This document shows positions 32,341-43,455 of a DNA stretch of 64,000 nt, piece by piece. The notes beneath the pieces are model-generated. The model was not told the DNA's origin and did no database searches. It saw only the letters and a program-made list of their open reading frames with translations. Numbering within the stretch: position 1 is the first letter of the stretch; each line of letters opens with the position of its first letter. The translations under genes and the position numbers were made by a program. The stretch is from Astrocystis sublimbata (lineage: Eukaryota; Ascomycota; Sordariomycetes; Xylariales; Xylariaceae): the NCBI GenBank assembly GCA_022453515.1, contig JAJNNY010000010.1, positions 1 to 64,000 of the forward strand. Direction: 5' to 3'.

Positions 32341-34729
32341 TGTTGCTTGCTATTGTCATGGGAATGCTTCGAACCACTTAGGTAGATAGTGCGTGTTCTG
32401 TCACTTGAACGGTGGGTAGACAGAAGTCTGGAAATTCTTCAGTTGTTTTCGTAGAGTAACTAGACTTCCTACCTAAAGGGATAGATATGTATGTAGCTTT
32501 ATAGCTGCAATTATGCGACCGAGAAGCTCAAAGTTCCGTTTGTGTTGACATGTTACCCACAGTGGAAGGGCGTGAATTCTGAAGCCGCATATCGGAAGCA
32601 ACAACTCTTCCCACGATTGGGTACCATTTTGCTGGGCAGATACCTGCTGCAGCGGAGTTAGTCATCGTCGCCCCTAAAAGCAACCCCTAGGCAGCGCTTT
32701 CACACTTTCACCAAAATCCAATGAGACGGACATGTGTTGAAAATTAAGATGAATATCGACAATTGGGGAGATTTAAATGAAGCGTCTCTTTTTTTACATC
32801 GCACGTGGCAGGATTGATCCGTCGAGAACCTTACCAACTCACATCGGAGATGATCGCCTTATTACTATGCACTTTTATGATAGAGTGTCACATTTTACGC
32901 TACGAACTAGCATTGGTGCGGTGCAACTGCCAGATCATGAACAATTTTGGGTCAAGTACCGACGAGAAAGTCCTTTCCAGAAGACTGACAGATACGGACG
33001 GATAATATCAATACGCCGCAGCCGTACATAGCTGAGCACAACAACAAGACTGGGGGTGGCGTTGCCGGCATGCTGCCCATCACTAATTCGATAGTCGAAT
33101 TGCCAGGTGCAAATGCGAATTGCGAACTGGCAGTTCTAACCGTCGATTATCTCGCATGCATGTTATACTAATTACCAGTTTCCTAGATGGGAAATTACCG
33201 ACTGTGTACTTCCTGAGATATGTTCTGTTATCTCGATAGCAGCTGTCTCGGCTGTCCCTGTATCCGATAGTCGCCCATGATTACCGCCAAGATTACAGCT
33301 GCAGCATGCGTCTGCTATCAAGTTGTCAACTTGTGTCTTGAAAATCAGTACTTGATCGCCTACCCCCTTTGAGCCTACGTAGTTCTGTATGTAGTAGGGT
33401 AGATAGCCGGATGAGATCATCTCAGGTTTTTCTCGAAGCCAAGGAATGAGCTAGCCATCTAGTTTAGATCTATCTGCGGTTGCTGCCACGGCTACGGGTC
33501 TGCTTGAGGTTCCGGTGACAAGGATAATACCATCCGACAGGAGCCCGACAGGAACCCGACTTGCCCCCGACTTGCCCGACATGCAATATTTGTCAGCCAA
33601 GCTTGCTAGGTCGACTGCAATGCTGGCGATCCTAGTTGCGCTGCGGCAGGCACCTCGATAAGGGCGGTCTCATCAGGTCCTTATTTTCAGACTTTTGTAA
33701 CAGTGGGATTGAGTTCGAGGTTGAGACCAATGATGTTGCTGTGCTAGGTATCCGTACTACATATGAACTGCAGTGGAGTTTGATCTGATTAATTTTGCAC
33801 TATTATCCTGGGCACCTGCATGGATGCCAGTGACCCAGATAAGTTTTTTCCTCTTACCCCTGTATTCTCGACAAAGCTTACGTTGCAATCCATGTGACCC
33901 AATATTGAATTAGTACGTATACGGAGTACGAGTAGTCGTAGCATTTGTAGCAAAGTGCACGGGGTCGACTTCGTAGGGGTCCTTCCTCGGCCATGCAGAA
34001 ATAGAAAACAGGGCAGGCTGCTCGAGAGGCACAGACGAGGCACAGACGAGGCACAGGGGTATTCACCACTCCAATCTTCTGCCATGTTCAAGGTTGTCTC
34101 CCAGATTACATAATGTCTATGAAGCGAGGTGATCAAATTCTATAATTAGAAGGGATACCGACATGGGGGGTCGCTAGCATATCAGCACCCACCCACTCAC
34201 AAGGTACTGTGTTGGAGGCTTGAAGGGTCTTAACTATGCGTGCCCATGGTGCATTTGTTGGCGCTCCCTGCATGAAGAGATTTGATTTCGATGATGTGAA
34301 AATTGCAAGGTGTGGCATATGTGTACAGTATCTCTCTTGTGCAACGGTCGGTTGGCATCATCATGGATTTGTCATTTGTATCGAATGATGTACTATTCCT
34401 CGTCTGGCCACCTCCTAGCCTTACAGAGATGAACCGAAGGCTGGCACGGCCAAAGTCGAATCCTTATGGAAACTACAATCTTTAGTGACTGGGGTAGTTG
34501 CCAGTAAGAACGCTAGTACACTTTCCTGATGTCAATTTGTGAAGATAGTATGCGTACGTACTTAAGTAGTGGACAGTACCTACCGTGAAAATTCCTCAGA
34601 CGCCACAGTTTGGGCGGTAATCCTCTGCTGACGCCGTCTTATTTTCTCGGTCTCCTTCCACCTTCTTGTTTTGTTTTGTTAACTCTAGGTTGTCGAACCA
34701 CCCCGCGCCTGCCTAGTGAGAGCTTCACA
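32341..34729. other. Intergenic region between aminotransferase and glycosyltransferase
   Basis: 2.4 kb between two divergently oriented genes. No gene is supported. A short direct repeat AGGCACAGACG occurs near 34026-34047. The frame upstream of 34730 is open but non-family-like. Confidence 0.55.
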
Positions 34730-36352
34730 ATGGGCAGATTACGACAATTGGCTACCGTTGTTGCGGCTTCAGTCGTCCTGGTGGCCGTCTTCCTGGCTCG
34801 AGGTGTAAAATCACCCTGGAGCACGGACTATGTTGCCCCGGTCCAAGGCAAGAATGAGACTGTGCTTTTCTTCATCAATGCCGAGTATGGTCTCAGCAAT
34901 GTACATCTAGCGACGGCCAGCGCGTTGCTGGAGAGGCACCCGAACATTGATCTACATATTGCGTCGTTTCCTCGAGTGGCCCCCAAAGTGGCGAAGGTCG
35001 CTTCCTTGGCCCGGCAGAAGGTCAAGAGCGCCAAGGATATTCACTTTCATGAGCTTCCGGGGCCAGAATATACAACAGCGCTCTCGGACCGATTGGGTGG
35101 AATAGGAAGGAAGTCGATTAGCCATATCGTGCATACACCAGGCGCCAAGGGCGTTGACACGATAGTGCGCTCCATGATACCGGCGTTGTCGCCCTGGAAT
35201 GGATCGGACCACATACAGATATTCGAGAAAGCCACTGAGCTCATTCAGACCATCGACCCGTCACTGGTGGTGTTAGATATTGGTATGCGGCCAACGATCG
35301 ATGCTGCAAGGCAGAGCAATCGCTTCTGGGCTTATATCGTGCCTAATGTTCTGGCTGACATGTTCTGGGCGGAGCAACCTAACGGGGCCATGTTCTGGAA
35401 ATACTCTCGTGTTGGTAGCCCGTTTGCCTTCCCAGTGCCGTGGTCTAAGATACCCGAGAACATCTATGTGACCATTCGCTTCATATATGGGGCGCTCACC
35501 AGGCCAGGTTTCGCGGAGACTGAGAAGTATATCCTGGCGCGGGGGATAGACGACACGATGGTTCATCGACGGCCCCATGATAGGCCTTTCATTGCGCAGA
35601 ATGTGCCGGGGGCCAGCTACCCCCTCGATTTCATACCTCCCAACGTCACCAGCACAGGGCCCATCATCTTCGACGCCGAACCGGCCGTCGATAAAGATCC
35701 GGAGTTGGTGTCATGGTTATCGAGGGCCCCAACTGTGCTGGTGAACCTCGGGAGCCTCTTCACCTACTCCGAGCACCATGCTACGACGATGGCGCTGGCG
35801 ATAGAAGAGGTCCTCGCGGAGACAAATGTACAGATTTTGTGGAAGATGGCCAAGGACCCGACTGTCTCTAAGAACTATACCTTGCCGGTGAAAAACATCA
35901 TCGATGAGGGGCGGCTCCGGGTTGTGGATTGGCTTAGTGTGAGCCCGTCCTCCATCATGGATACGGGCCACGTAACAGCCTCTGTTCACCATGGCGGCGC
36001 GAACTGCTACCATGAAGCCATTGCGTAGGTCACCCCCTTTCCCAGACGATTTTGCTCGCCGCTGACTCTCCGCAGTGCTGGTCTTCCCCAGGTCGTTGTC
36101 CCAATGTGGCTGGACTGCTACAATTATGCGCAGATGGCCGAAGACATGGGTGTCGGTGTTTGGGCTACCCGGGCCACGGCGCCTGGCTGGACCGTGCAGG
36201 GTCTGCGTGACGGATTTCTCAAGGTCCTCGGCGAGCGGGAAGAGTCTCTTCAGTTGAGGAGCAAGGCCAAGTCTGTGGGCGAAGTGGCCCGAAAGGAACC
36301 GGGACGATACACAGCCGCCGCAGAAATTGCACGATGGGCAACTTACGCATGA
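34730..36352 (+). CDS. UDP-glycosyltransferase (GT1-type), membrane anchored
   Basis: Exons are 34730-36024 and 36076-36352 (523 residues; 51-nt intron, phase 2). The ATG at 34730 (ACAATGG) starts a short basic segment, then a hydrophobic helix at about residues 8-25, suggesting a membrane anchor. The frame extends further 5' but only from a TTG codon. The N-terminal GT-B domain binds an acceptor that cannot be predicted. The C-terminal half has VNLGSLFTYSEHHA and WLSVSPSSIMD. The UGT signature VHHGGANCYHEAIAAGLPQ continues into VVVPMWLDCYNYA, and the intron falls inside this signature. Such fungal enzymes glycosylate sterols, toxins or secondary metabolites. No partner genes flank it, so its role is open. 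Confidence 0.85.
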
Positions 36353-38096
36353 TACACCTTGCTAGGTAGTAGCTTGGATTAGTGCTCTATTCTTAATATC
36401 TAGGTGGATTCATGTGGGAAGGGGCGCACGCAGGGCATACTTCCATGAGCTGCACACGCATTAGACGGCGTTCATGTATGCATATTAAATACGGGTTTAG
36501 ATAGACAGACTGACTGACTGCACATGGGCTATTTCGTCTCCTGGACAGCAGTTTTCGGAAACCGGAGCCGAAGCTGAAACTGAAACCGAAAGCCTTGTAT
36601 ATAGAATTGATAGACTCTCAAAGACTTTTTTATCACGACGCCTGTTAGTTTACTGTAGCACCAAAACCAAACCCTTAGAAGGTAGTTCAGCGAAACTGAG
36701 ATTGTTTCGAAGTGCCCGCCTCGGATGACGTTCCAAAAACGTAATCATATAATCTCAATTAGGTAGGTTATGGAATTGCTCAAAAATTATGTCAAAGGCT
36801 GCGATCATCCATGATAGCACCCTGTGCAATGAACGTCAAAGAAAAGCTCAAAACCATTTCCTGAGATTAGGCACTTCATCTCAGCCACCCTGCCCCCAGT
36901 AGTAGTTTCTCTGGGGGCACACTTAAACACATCGTTACTAAGTAATTACCTGCCTTTCTCTATCGATATCAGGCTTACTTGCCCCGCGTCCATGAATAAG
37001 GAGTACATTGGAAACCGTGCGCAGAACTACGCCTGGTGTATATAGGCAGCATAACCGAAAAATAGTTTTGCCCTACCATCTGGTATCTTGTGATAATCAA
37101 GAAGAGTTCAGGGTTTAGGAAACGGGAGCTGCCTATTAGTGTTTGACTGGACTTATCTCGAGTCTGTTTAAGAGAGAAGTCGACTTGGAGGTAGGCGGAG
37201 CTTGAGCTTGTTGTTGTTGGCACTGTACGCGACAAAGACGTTCATGCGGTATTTACCTTGACCTCTAACTGCTTTAGGCATCTTAGCTTCTTGGCACATC
37301 ACCTAAGCTGCCCTTTTCTAGCTACCCCAGGCTGCAGTGTGGGACCTTGGATTTCAATATTGGGCTTTCGTCATACCTACCTATCTAGGTGCCAGGTATG
37401 GAGGTAGGTACGTAGGCAGTAGGCGAGGTAGGTACCTATTGGCAGCACGTTTCCCCAGCTGCCTCGGTGCCCCATCCTGCCCAGCATCCTGTCAGACTCC
37501 CGAACTCCTCCTGTCCCAAAACAGCCTGTCCAGACCAATACCAGACCTGGAAGCAGGAGCTAAAGGCCCCAGAGCTTCACCACCACCAACCACCATCGTC
37601 TACGTACACTGTATGGTACCTACCTGTCCTTAGCACCCCAGGTATACACATACATGTTCAATCCCCCCCGAACTCAAGCTTGTTGGGAGACATTTCGCCT
37701 ACATAGGATATTCACGATCTTCCCAACATCATCTTCCCACGCCTTCACGATCTCGCCTGTCCAGTACGACTATCCATTTGATAACCAGGCACTAAGCCGA
37801 CCGTGCATTCTTCCCACACCTCGTCGATACGAAAGCCACGCGACTTCTCGACTGCCCATTATCGCTCATCGCCTACCGCGCCCGTCACGATCTCAATGCG
37901 GTAGCCTGCCGCTCCACTGCCGCCGCCCATCGCCGATGATTGGCAACCGAAGCTCGCGATAAAACCCCAACGACAAACCCGACTGGGCTGTCGAGAGCTC
38001 CTTTCCCAACATCATCAGCCTTCAATCCGTATCCATCGAACCGCACCATCAATTCACCTCTGTCGCCGAACCTGAGCCCAGCGAGGATCCCCAAAC
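36353..38096. promoter_or_regulatory. Intergenic region and likely promoter/5' leader of the ABC transporter
   Basis: 1.7 kb without a supported gene. The section 37375-37440 is dense with TACCTA/TAGGTA words (CTACCTATCTAGGT, GGTAGGTACGTAGG). From about 37440 the sequence is rich in C and T, as in many fungal promoters and long leaders. Confidence 0.5.
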
Positions 38097-41000
38097 ATGT
38101 CTCGGCCGAGCTTTCGGCTCATCGCCTTGGGTGCGGCGTTTCTGTCCAGCCTGGTCGCTGCACAGACAAACTACACCCAGGCCGACATGATACGAGCGCA
38201 GCTGGCCCTTCTAGGAGATCGGCCGGGAGACTGTCCCCCATGGTAAGCTGACTGCTTTGCCCCCTCTCCACCTCTGCGACTTGGCGCCTGGACTTGGCGA
38301 ACTGACATGTGCTTTGTCACTTGATAGCTTCAACTGCCTCTTGCCAGTCTACGAATGCGGCCAATACGCCAATTGCAACACGTATAACGGACAATGCGAC
38401 TGCCCTGCCGGCTTTGGAGGCGACGACTGTTTACAACCAAGTACGCCTGTCCCCCACGACTGCATCCTTCTGTTGTCTGAGCCGGATTGATACTGACAAG
38501 TGACTAGCATGCGGCTCGCCGGCGCGAGGCAAGGATCGACCCATAAGAAAAGGTGATACCTGCGACTGCGACGATGGCTGGACTGGCGTCAACTGCAACG
38601 TCTGCACCGAGAACAAGGCCTGTAACGCCTTGATGGAGACTGGCCAGGATGGCGTGTGCTACCAGAACGGAGAAGTCGTCAAGAACAACTACCAGATGTG
38701 CGGTGTCACCAACGAGAAGATTCTCTCGATGCTCGAGGGCAAGATCCCCGAGGCTTCATTCACTTGCGACAAGGAAGATGGTGTTTGTGACTTTCAATGT
38801 GAGCAACCCATGCTATCATCCCAAGCTGCACGGCCGAGATGAACTGACGTTTCTGTTCCTAGTCTGGGTTGATCGAACCGAATCTTTCTATTGCCATCTG
38901 GAGAATTGCGAATCGAGCGCCACATTCACACCTGACCAGAACAGCACCTACTACAAGTGTCCCGATGTCAAGTGCAGCTGTATCACCGATCGTTTCCTTT
39001 GCGGCCTCGAAGGTTCTATTGATTTGACGGACTTTTTGAAGCAGTCTGTTGAGGGTCCGGCCACGTTCGAGTGCATTCGCCAGGATGGCGGCGTCAACGA
39101 ATGCAAGTTCAAGGAGCCTCAACTAGACTGGATGGTCCGCAGCATTTTTGGGGACGAAAGCATTGAGCTGGAATGTCGATCGGGCGAGTGTCTTCATTTC
39201 ACTGAAGTGCCAGGATACCAGCGACCTGTCAAGACCATCAACACTCCTCTTATTGCCGGCGTCATCGCGGGCTGCTCCTTGTTTGTTGTCGCTGTTATCT
39301 TGATAACATGGTATCTTTCACGCCGCCAGTTCAAGCATGGTGCGATTTACCTGGAGGATTCTGACGACGAGTCCACGAAGCTCATGGCGAACCACAAGCC
39401 AGCCTCGCTGTATTTCGAAAATGTCAGTTACGGCCTGAACGGGAAAGCGATCCTCAACGATATTCGCGGAATTGCCCACCCTGGCGAGATCACTGCAATT
39501 ATGGGTGCCTCTGGTGCGGGAAAGACGAGTTTCCTCGATATCCTCGCGCGCAAGAACAAGCGGGGCCACTCTTCTGGGGATTTCTATGTCAACGGCGAGA
39601 AGGTCACGGATGCCGACTTCAAGAGCGTCATCGGATTTGTTGATCAAGAGGATACGATGCTGCCAACTCTCACGGTCCATGAGACAATATTGACGAGTGC
39701 TCTTCTTCGTCTTCCTCGTCACATGGGCCGCGCAGCCAAAGAGCAACGGGCATTTGAAGTCGAGAAACAGCTCGGCATTTACCATATCCGAGATTCATTG
39801 ATTGGCTCGGAAGAGGGCAAGGGACGTGGTATCTCGGGCGGTGAGAAACGTCGGGTAGGTATCGCTTGTGAGCTGGTCACGAGCCCATCCATCCTCTTTC
39901 TCGACGAACCGACAAGTGGTCTGGATTCTTACAACGCCTACAATGTCATCGAATGTCTAGTGAACTTGGCCAAGACATATAAGCGGACTGTCATTTTCAC
40001 CATCCATCAACCCCGTTCGAACATCGTGGCCTTGTTTGACCGCCTCATCCTCTTGGCTCAAGGCAAGACTGTATACTCTGGCCCCTTTTCAAGATGCCAA
40101 GAATACTTCGACGAAGTCGGCTATGAGTGCCCGCCAGGTTTCAATATTGCCGATTACCTTGTCGACCTGACGATGCACGCTAGCAATGCCGGGGTCTTTG
40201 ACGACGGCAGCGTGTTGAACGACACCGCTAGCAGCGTTGGTCCGAGCAGCACCCAAGCCGTGAAATCGGTGGCCAGCATTTCCGGCAACAGCACTGCAGA
40301 GGAAAGCTCCATCGCTGAGCCATCATCCAGTCGGCCCAGGAACAAACGCAAGAATTCTGTCAGGGCACGCCAAGAACGGGAGCTTTTTACTCGGCGCAAA
40401 AGCACTGCTGACACGGCCGCATCGTCTGATGTGGAAGAGGAGGCTGGGGCATACAAACTCCACAAGCAGCCTGCCGTTGTTGTCCGGCCTCAGATTATTG
40501 TTGAAGATGTCCACGATCTTCCCCCGGCAGTAGGAACCAGTCTCGATGCCCTCGTTCACTCGTTTGCCGAATCAAGTATCGCCGAAAGTACCCACGACGA
40601 GATACAGCACGCTGTTTCTACCGCACGTGAAGCCAACGGGCACAATGGTGGCGTGGTAGGAAATGGAAATGGAAGTGCGATTGGGCGTGGTTACGCACGC
40701 ATCGGCTACACCCGACAGTTCGTGATCTTGTCGCAACGGACCTGGAGGAACCTGTATCGGAACCCGCTGTTGATGCTGACTCACTACGCAATCGCCATCG
40801 TCCTCGCGGTCCTTTCGGGCTACCTCTTCTATGGTCTAACAGATGATATAGCCGGATTCCAGAACCGACTGGGCCTGTTCTTCTTCCTGCTCGCCCTTTT
40901 CGGCTTCTCCACACTCACCAGTCTGAACGTGTTCGCTTCCGAGCGGCTCCTGTTTGTTCGCGAGCGAGCCAACGGGTATTATGCCCCCGTGACGTACTTC

Positions 41001-41537
41001 ACGGCCAAGCTTCTCTTCGACATCATCCCACTGAGGATCATCCCTCCGATTCTCATGGGTGCCATCATCTACCCCATGACAGGCCTGATACCAGACGCAC
41101 CCCACTTCTTCACCTTCATGTTGACATTGGTTCTGTTCAACCTCGCAGCCGCGTCTATTTGCTTCTTTATCGGCATCGTCTGCAAAGACGGCGGGGTTGC
41201 CAACTTGATTGGTAGCTTAGTCATGCTGTTCTCTCTGCTATTCGCCGGACTGCTGCTGAACCACAACAAGATTCCGGACGCAGCGATGTGGCTGCAGTCA
41301 CTGTCCATCTTCCACTACGGCTTTGAAGCGCTCATCGTCAACGAGGTGGTCAAGCTGACTCTGATTGACAACAAATATGGACTAGACATCACAGTGCCGG
41401 GCGCTGCGATCCTGAGCTCGTTTGGTTTCGATAACGGAGCCAAATGGATGGACATCTTGAATCTAGGCATCTTCGCCGCAGTCTTCGTTGTTCTGGCTTA
41501 CGCGGCGATGCATTTCTTGCTGGTAGAGAGAAGGTAG
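38097..41537 (+). CDS. ADP1: ABCG-family half transporter with luminal EGF-like domain (ADP1-like)
   Basis: Exons are 38097-38242, 38328-38440, 38508-38798 and 38863-41537 (1074 residues; introns 85, 67 and 64 nt). Order of parts: signal peptide (1-23); a Cys-rich extracellular region with EGF-like spacing ([20 protein letters not shown], about 58-77, and [12 protein letters not shown]); a TM helix (about 311-333); a nucleotide-binding domain with Walker [10 protein letters not shown] (about 400), signature [12 protein letters not shown] (about 507) and Walker [13 protein letters not shown]; a Ser/Lys-rich linker (about 620-790); and six TM helices (about 805-1074). This layout, EGF-like repeats before a reverse-order ABCG core, is that of yeast Adp1, a vacuolar or endomembrane permease of unknown substrate. 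All ATPase motifs are intact. Exon 1 and its signal peptide need the splice model used here. Confidence 0.92.
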
Positions 41538-41864
41538 AGAGACAAGTTCCTTTTCTTTTTTGGATATGCGTGGTGGACTTGGTGGCATGTGCAAGATAGA
41601 GGTCGATGTAGGGCTCCACTTGTGGATGGATTGATTATCTTTGGGTATCCACGACTGCCAGATACGAGCGCATTGCTTAGGTAGGTAGTATAGATAGCAG
41701 GATCCGATTATCTCTTTTGTTTACTCGCTCGAATGCATAGGAACGGTCACGGGTGGCGTTATGGAGGTTCTCGGTCTGGTTCGCAGTTGTTTCAGAATAC
41801 AATATATATCAAGGAAGCGTTATATACATAGCAGTACATATATCATTACATGTTGGCTGCCGAT
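41538..41864. other. Convergent 3' spacer
   Basis: 327 bp between the stop codons of the ABC transporter and PET123. Probably 3' UTRs and terminators; nothing specific seen. Confidence 0.6.
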
Positions 41865-42872
41865 CTAAATAGCAGGGTTTGATTGCTTGCTTGTGGTGTT
41901 GTCGTGCATCTGCTGGCGGATGTCGTCCATCTTGCCACCGGTCAACTCCTCAGCGACCTGCTTTTGTCTGCGGGTGGTTCGCGTGGCATCGGTGGTCATA
42001 TCCTGTATGAGATTGTCGTGGTTGTTCTGCAGCTCCTTCATCATGTTCTCGACGGACATGGGCGCCTCCTCGAGGTCCCAGATGTTCTGGATTGCGTAGC
42101 CGGCGGAGCTGTTGCCCTTGGACTCGAAGTGGTTGTCGGCAAACTCGCGATTCACGGTGGCCTCGAGCTCAGCCTCGTTGACGATGAAGGAGCGGGCGTT
42201 CATGTACAGGGTCTGGATAGCGTCGCGGCGGGCCTCGCTCTTGGTGGCCATGATCGCGGCGGTGCGCTGGGCGGAGGCGAGGGCGGAGGTGAAGCGCTCG
42301 GGGTCGGGCAGGACGGTGGTCTGAAGGGTGCCGGCGTTGATGGAGCCGCGGGTGAGGCGCTCGTCGTCGCGCTCGGGGGCGTTGGCGGCGGCCTTGTTGG
42401 CGGCGAGCTTGGCGGTGCGGGCAGCGAGGCGCTTGGAATCGAGGAGCCTCTTGCGGGCCCACAGATTCTGGACACCGGAGCGCATGTTCTCGCGGCGGCT
42501 GACGGCCATCTTGCGGCGCCAGGCCTCGATGTGGGAGCCGGGCTCGGCCTGCGACTTGGCGCTGGTGGGCAGCGGGGCGGCGCGCGAGAGCCACTGCTCG
42601 GTGGGCTTCTCGTGGCTGTCGCGGTGGGCGAAGACGCGGCGGGGCACGGGCACGAAGCCGCGCACGCGCTTGAGCTCCCGCTTGGCCTCGATCGACTGGT
42701 CCTGCGGCGGGTTCGGGACGTTGATGAACAGCGGACTCTCGGGCGGGATCCGCTGCTGGGCGGGAGCGGTCGGCGTCGAGGAGAAGAGACGGGCCAGGGC
42801 GGGTGTTGTGGTGCTCGGCGAGGGTGTGGCGGTGCTCCCTATGCGAGCCGCTCGTGGTATCAACGAGGCCAT
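41865..42872 (-). CDS. PET123: Mitochondrial small ribosomal subunit protein mS26 (PET123)
   Basis: Single exon of 335 residues, with the start chosen at 42872 (good ACC context). The frame extends 24 codons upstream into Thr/His-rich non-family sequence. The N-terminus MASLIPRAARIG with many Ser/Thr and the segment ALARLFSSTPTA is a classic mitochondrial targeting peptide. The body is very basic, with coiled, Ala/Arg/Lys-rich helices and the segment KRVRGFVPVPRRVF. The segment LYMNARSFIVNEAELEATVNREF closely resembles the conserved region of yeast Pet123, and this is the main basis for the name. Pet123/mS26 is a structural mitoribosome protein that in yeast links translation to mRNA-specific activators. 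It is divergently transcribed from NOG2. High GC in the third position produces a 380-codon antisense frame that I regard as a shadow. Confidence 0.8.
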   Translation of the reverse strand: MASLIPRAARIGSTATPSPSTTTPALARLFSSTPTAPAQQRIPPESPLFINVPNPPQDQSIEAKRELKRVRGFVPVPRRVFAHRDSHEKPTEQWLSRAAPLPTSAKSQAEPGSHIEAWRRKMAVSRRENMRSGVQNLWARKRLLDSKRLAARTAKLAANKAAANAPERDDERLTRGSINAGTLQTTVLPDPERFTSALASAQRTAAIMATKSEARRDAIQTLYMNARSFIVNEAELEATVNREFADNHFESKGNSSAGYAIQNIWDLEEAPMSVENMMKELQNNHDNLIQDMTTDATRTTRRQKQVAEELTGGKMDDIRQQMHDNTTSKQSNPAI

Positions 42873-43455
42873 GGTGACGGCTGTGTGGGTTGTGTGTGGT
42901 ATGGATGGATGGATGTATGTGTGCCTTTGGACCGCGGGGAGCAAAGCCGCGGGAGGCAGGGGCCGAAGATTGAGAGGGGCTGCAAAATTGATGAAAAGTC
43001 GAATGTCCCCTTATCGAGCCGGTGAGGTGATTAAATTTGTCTGGTGGCAGATGTCGCTGTTGTTGGTGTAAAAAGTTGGTAGCAATGGCCGTCGTCAGTG
43101 GTTAGGTAGGTAGGTAGGTAATTGGAAACGGAGCTCGAGTCTGACTTTTTGTCGGCGACAGAGAATTGAAGATTCGACGTCCCCGGTGTCTGGCTCGCCT
43201 GGGAAGAAAAGGTGGGGGCATTGGTGGGGCAATATTGCCAGGTCGAAAAAAGTGGGGTCCAAGGATGGGGAGACAGGCGTTGACAGGCAAAGGCGGTCAA
43301 GATTTGGTCGGCGGGCAGAATCGCAAAAAAACGAGGTGGATGAGGTGGGGCGCCGCGCCAGCAGAAAATATAAGCTTCGTACACGCTCCGTCTCTCAATA
43401 CCTTACCACCCACCACCACCACCTACCTCCGATACGCGACCTCACCTCCGCAACC
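42873..43455. promoter_or_regulatory. Shared divergent promoter of PET123 and NOG2
   Basis: 583 bp between the start codons of a mitoribosomal protein and a nuclear ribosome-assembly GTPase, so both promoters must lie here. It contains a (TAGG)n/TAGGTA microsatellite at 43103-43120, a possible TATA-like AAAATATAAG near 43364-43373 on the NOG2 side, and CACC-rich sequence just before the NOG2 ATG. No transcription-factor site can be assigned confidently. Confidence 0.6.
43103..43120. repeat. (TAGG)n tetranucleotide microsatellite
   Basis: Four tandem TAGG units within the shared PET123/NOG2 promoter; related to the TACCTA/TAGGTA words scattered through the intergenic DNA. Confidence 0.9.

Noticed and set aside
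34610..34729. Upstream extension of the glycosyltransferase frame
   Set aside because: It starts only at TTG and encodes non-family sequence; the ATG at 34730 begins a normal basic-plus-hydrophobic anchor.
41883..43025. A 380-codon plus-strand frame opposite PET123
   Set aside because: It is exactly antisense to a well-supported mitochondrial ribosomal protein gene and consists of Gly/Leu/Val/Ala-rich nonsense produced by high third-position GC.
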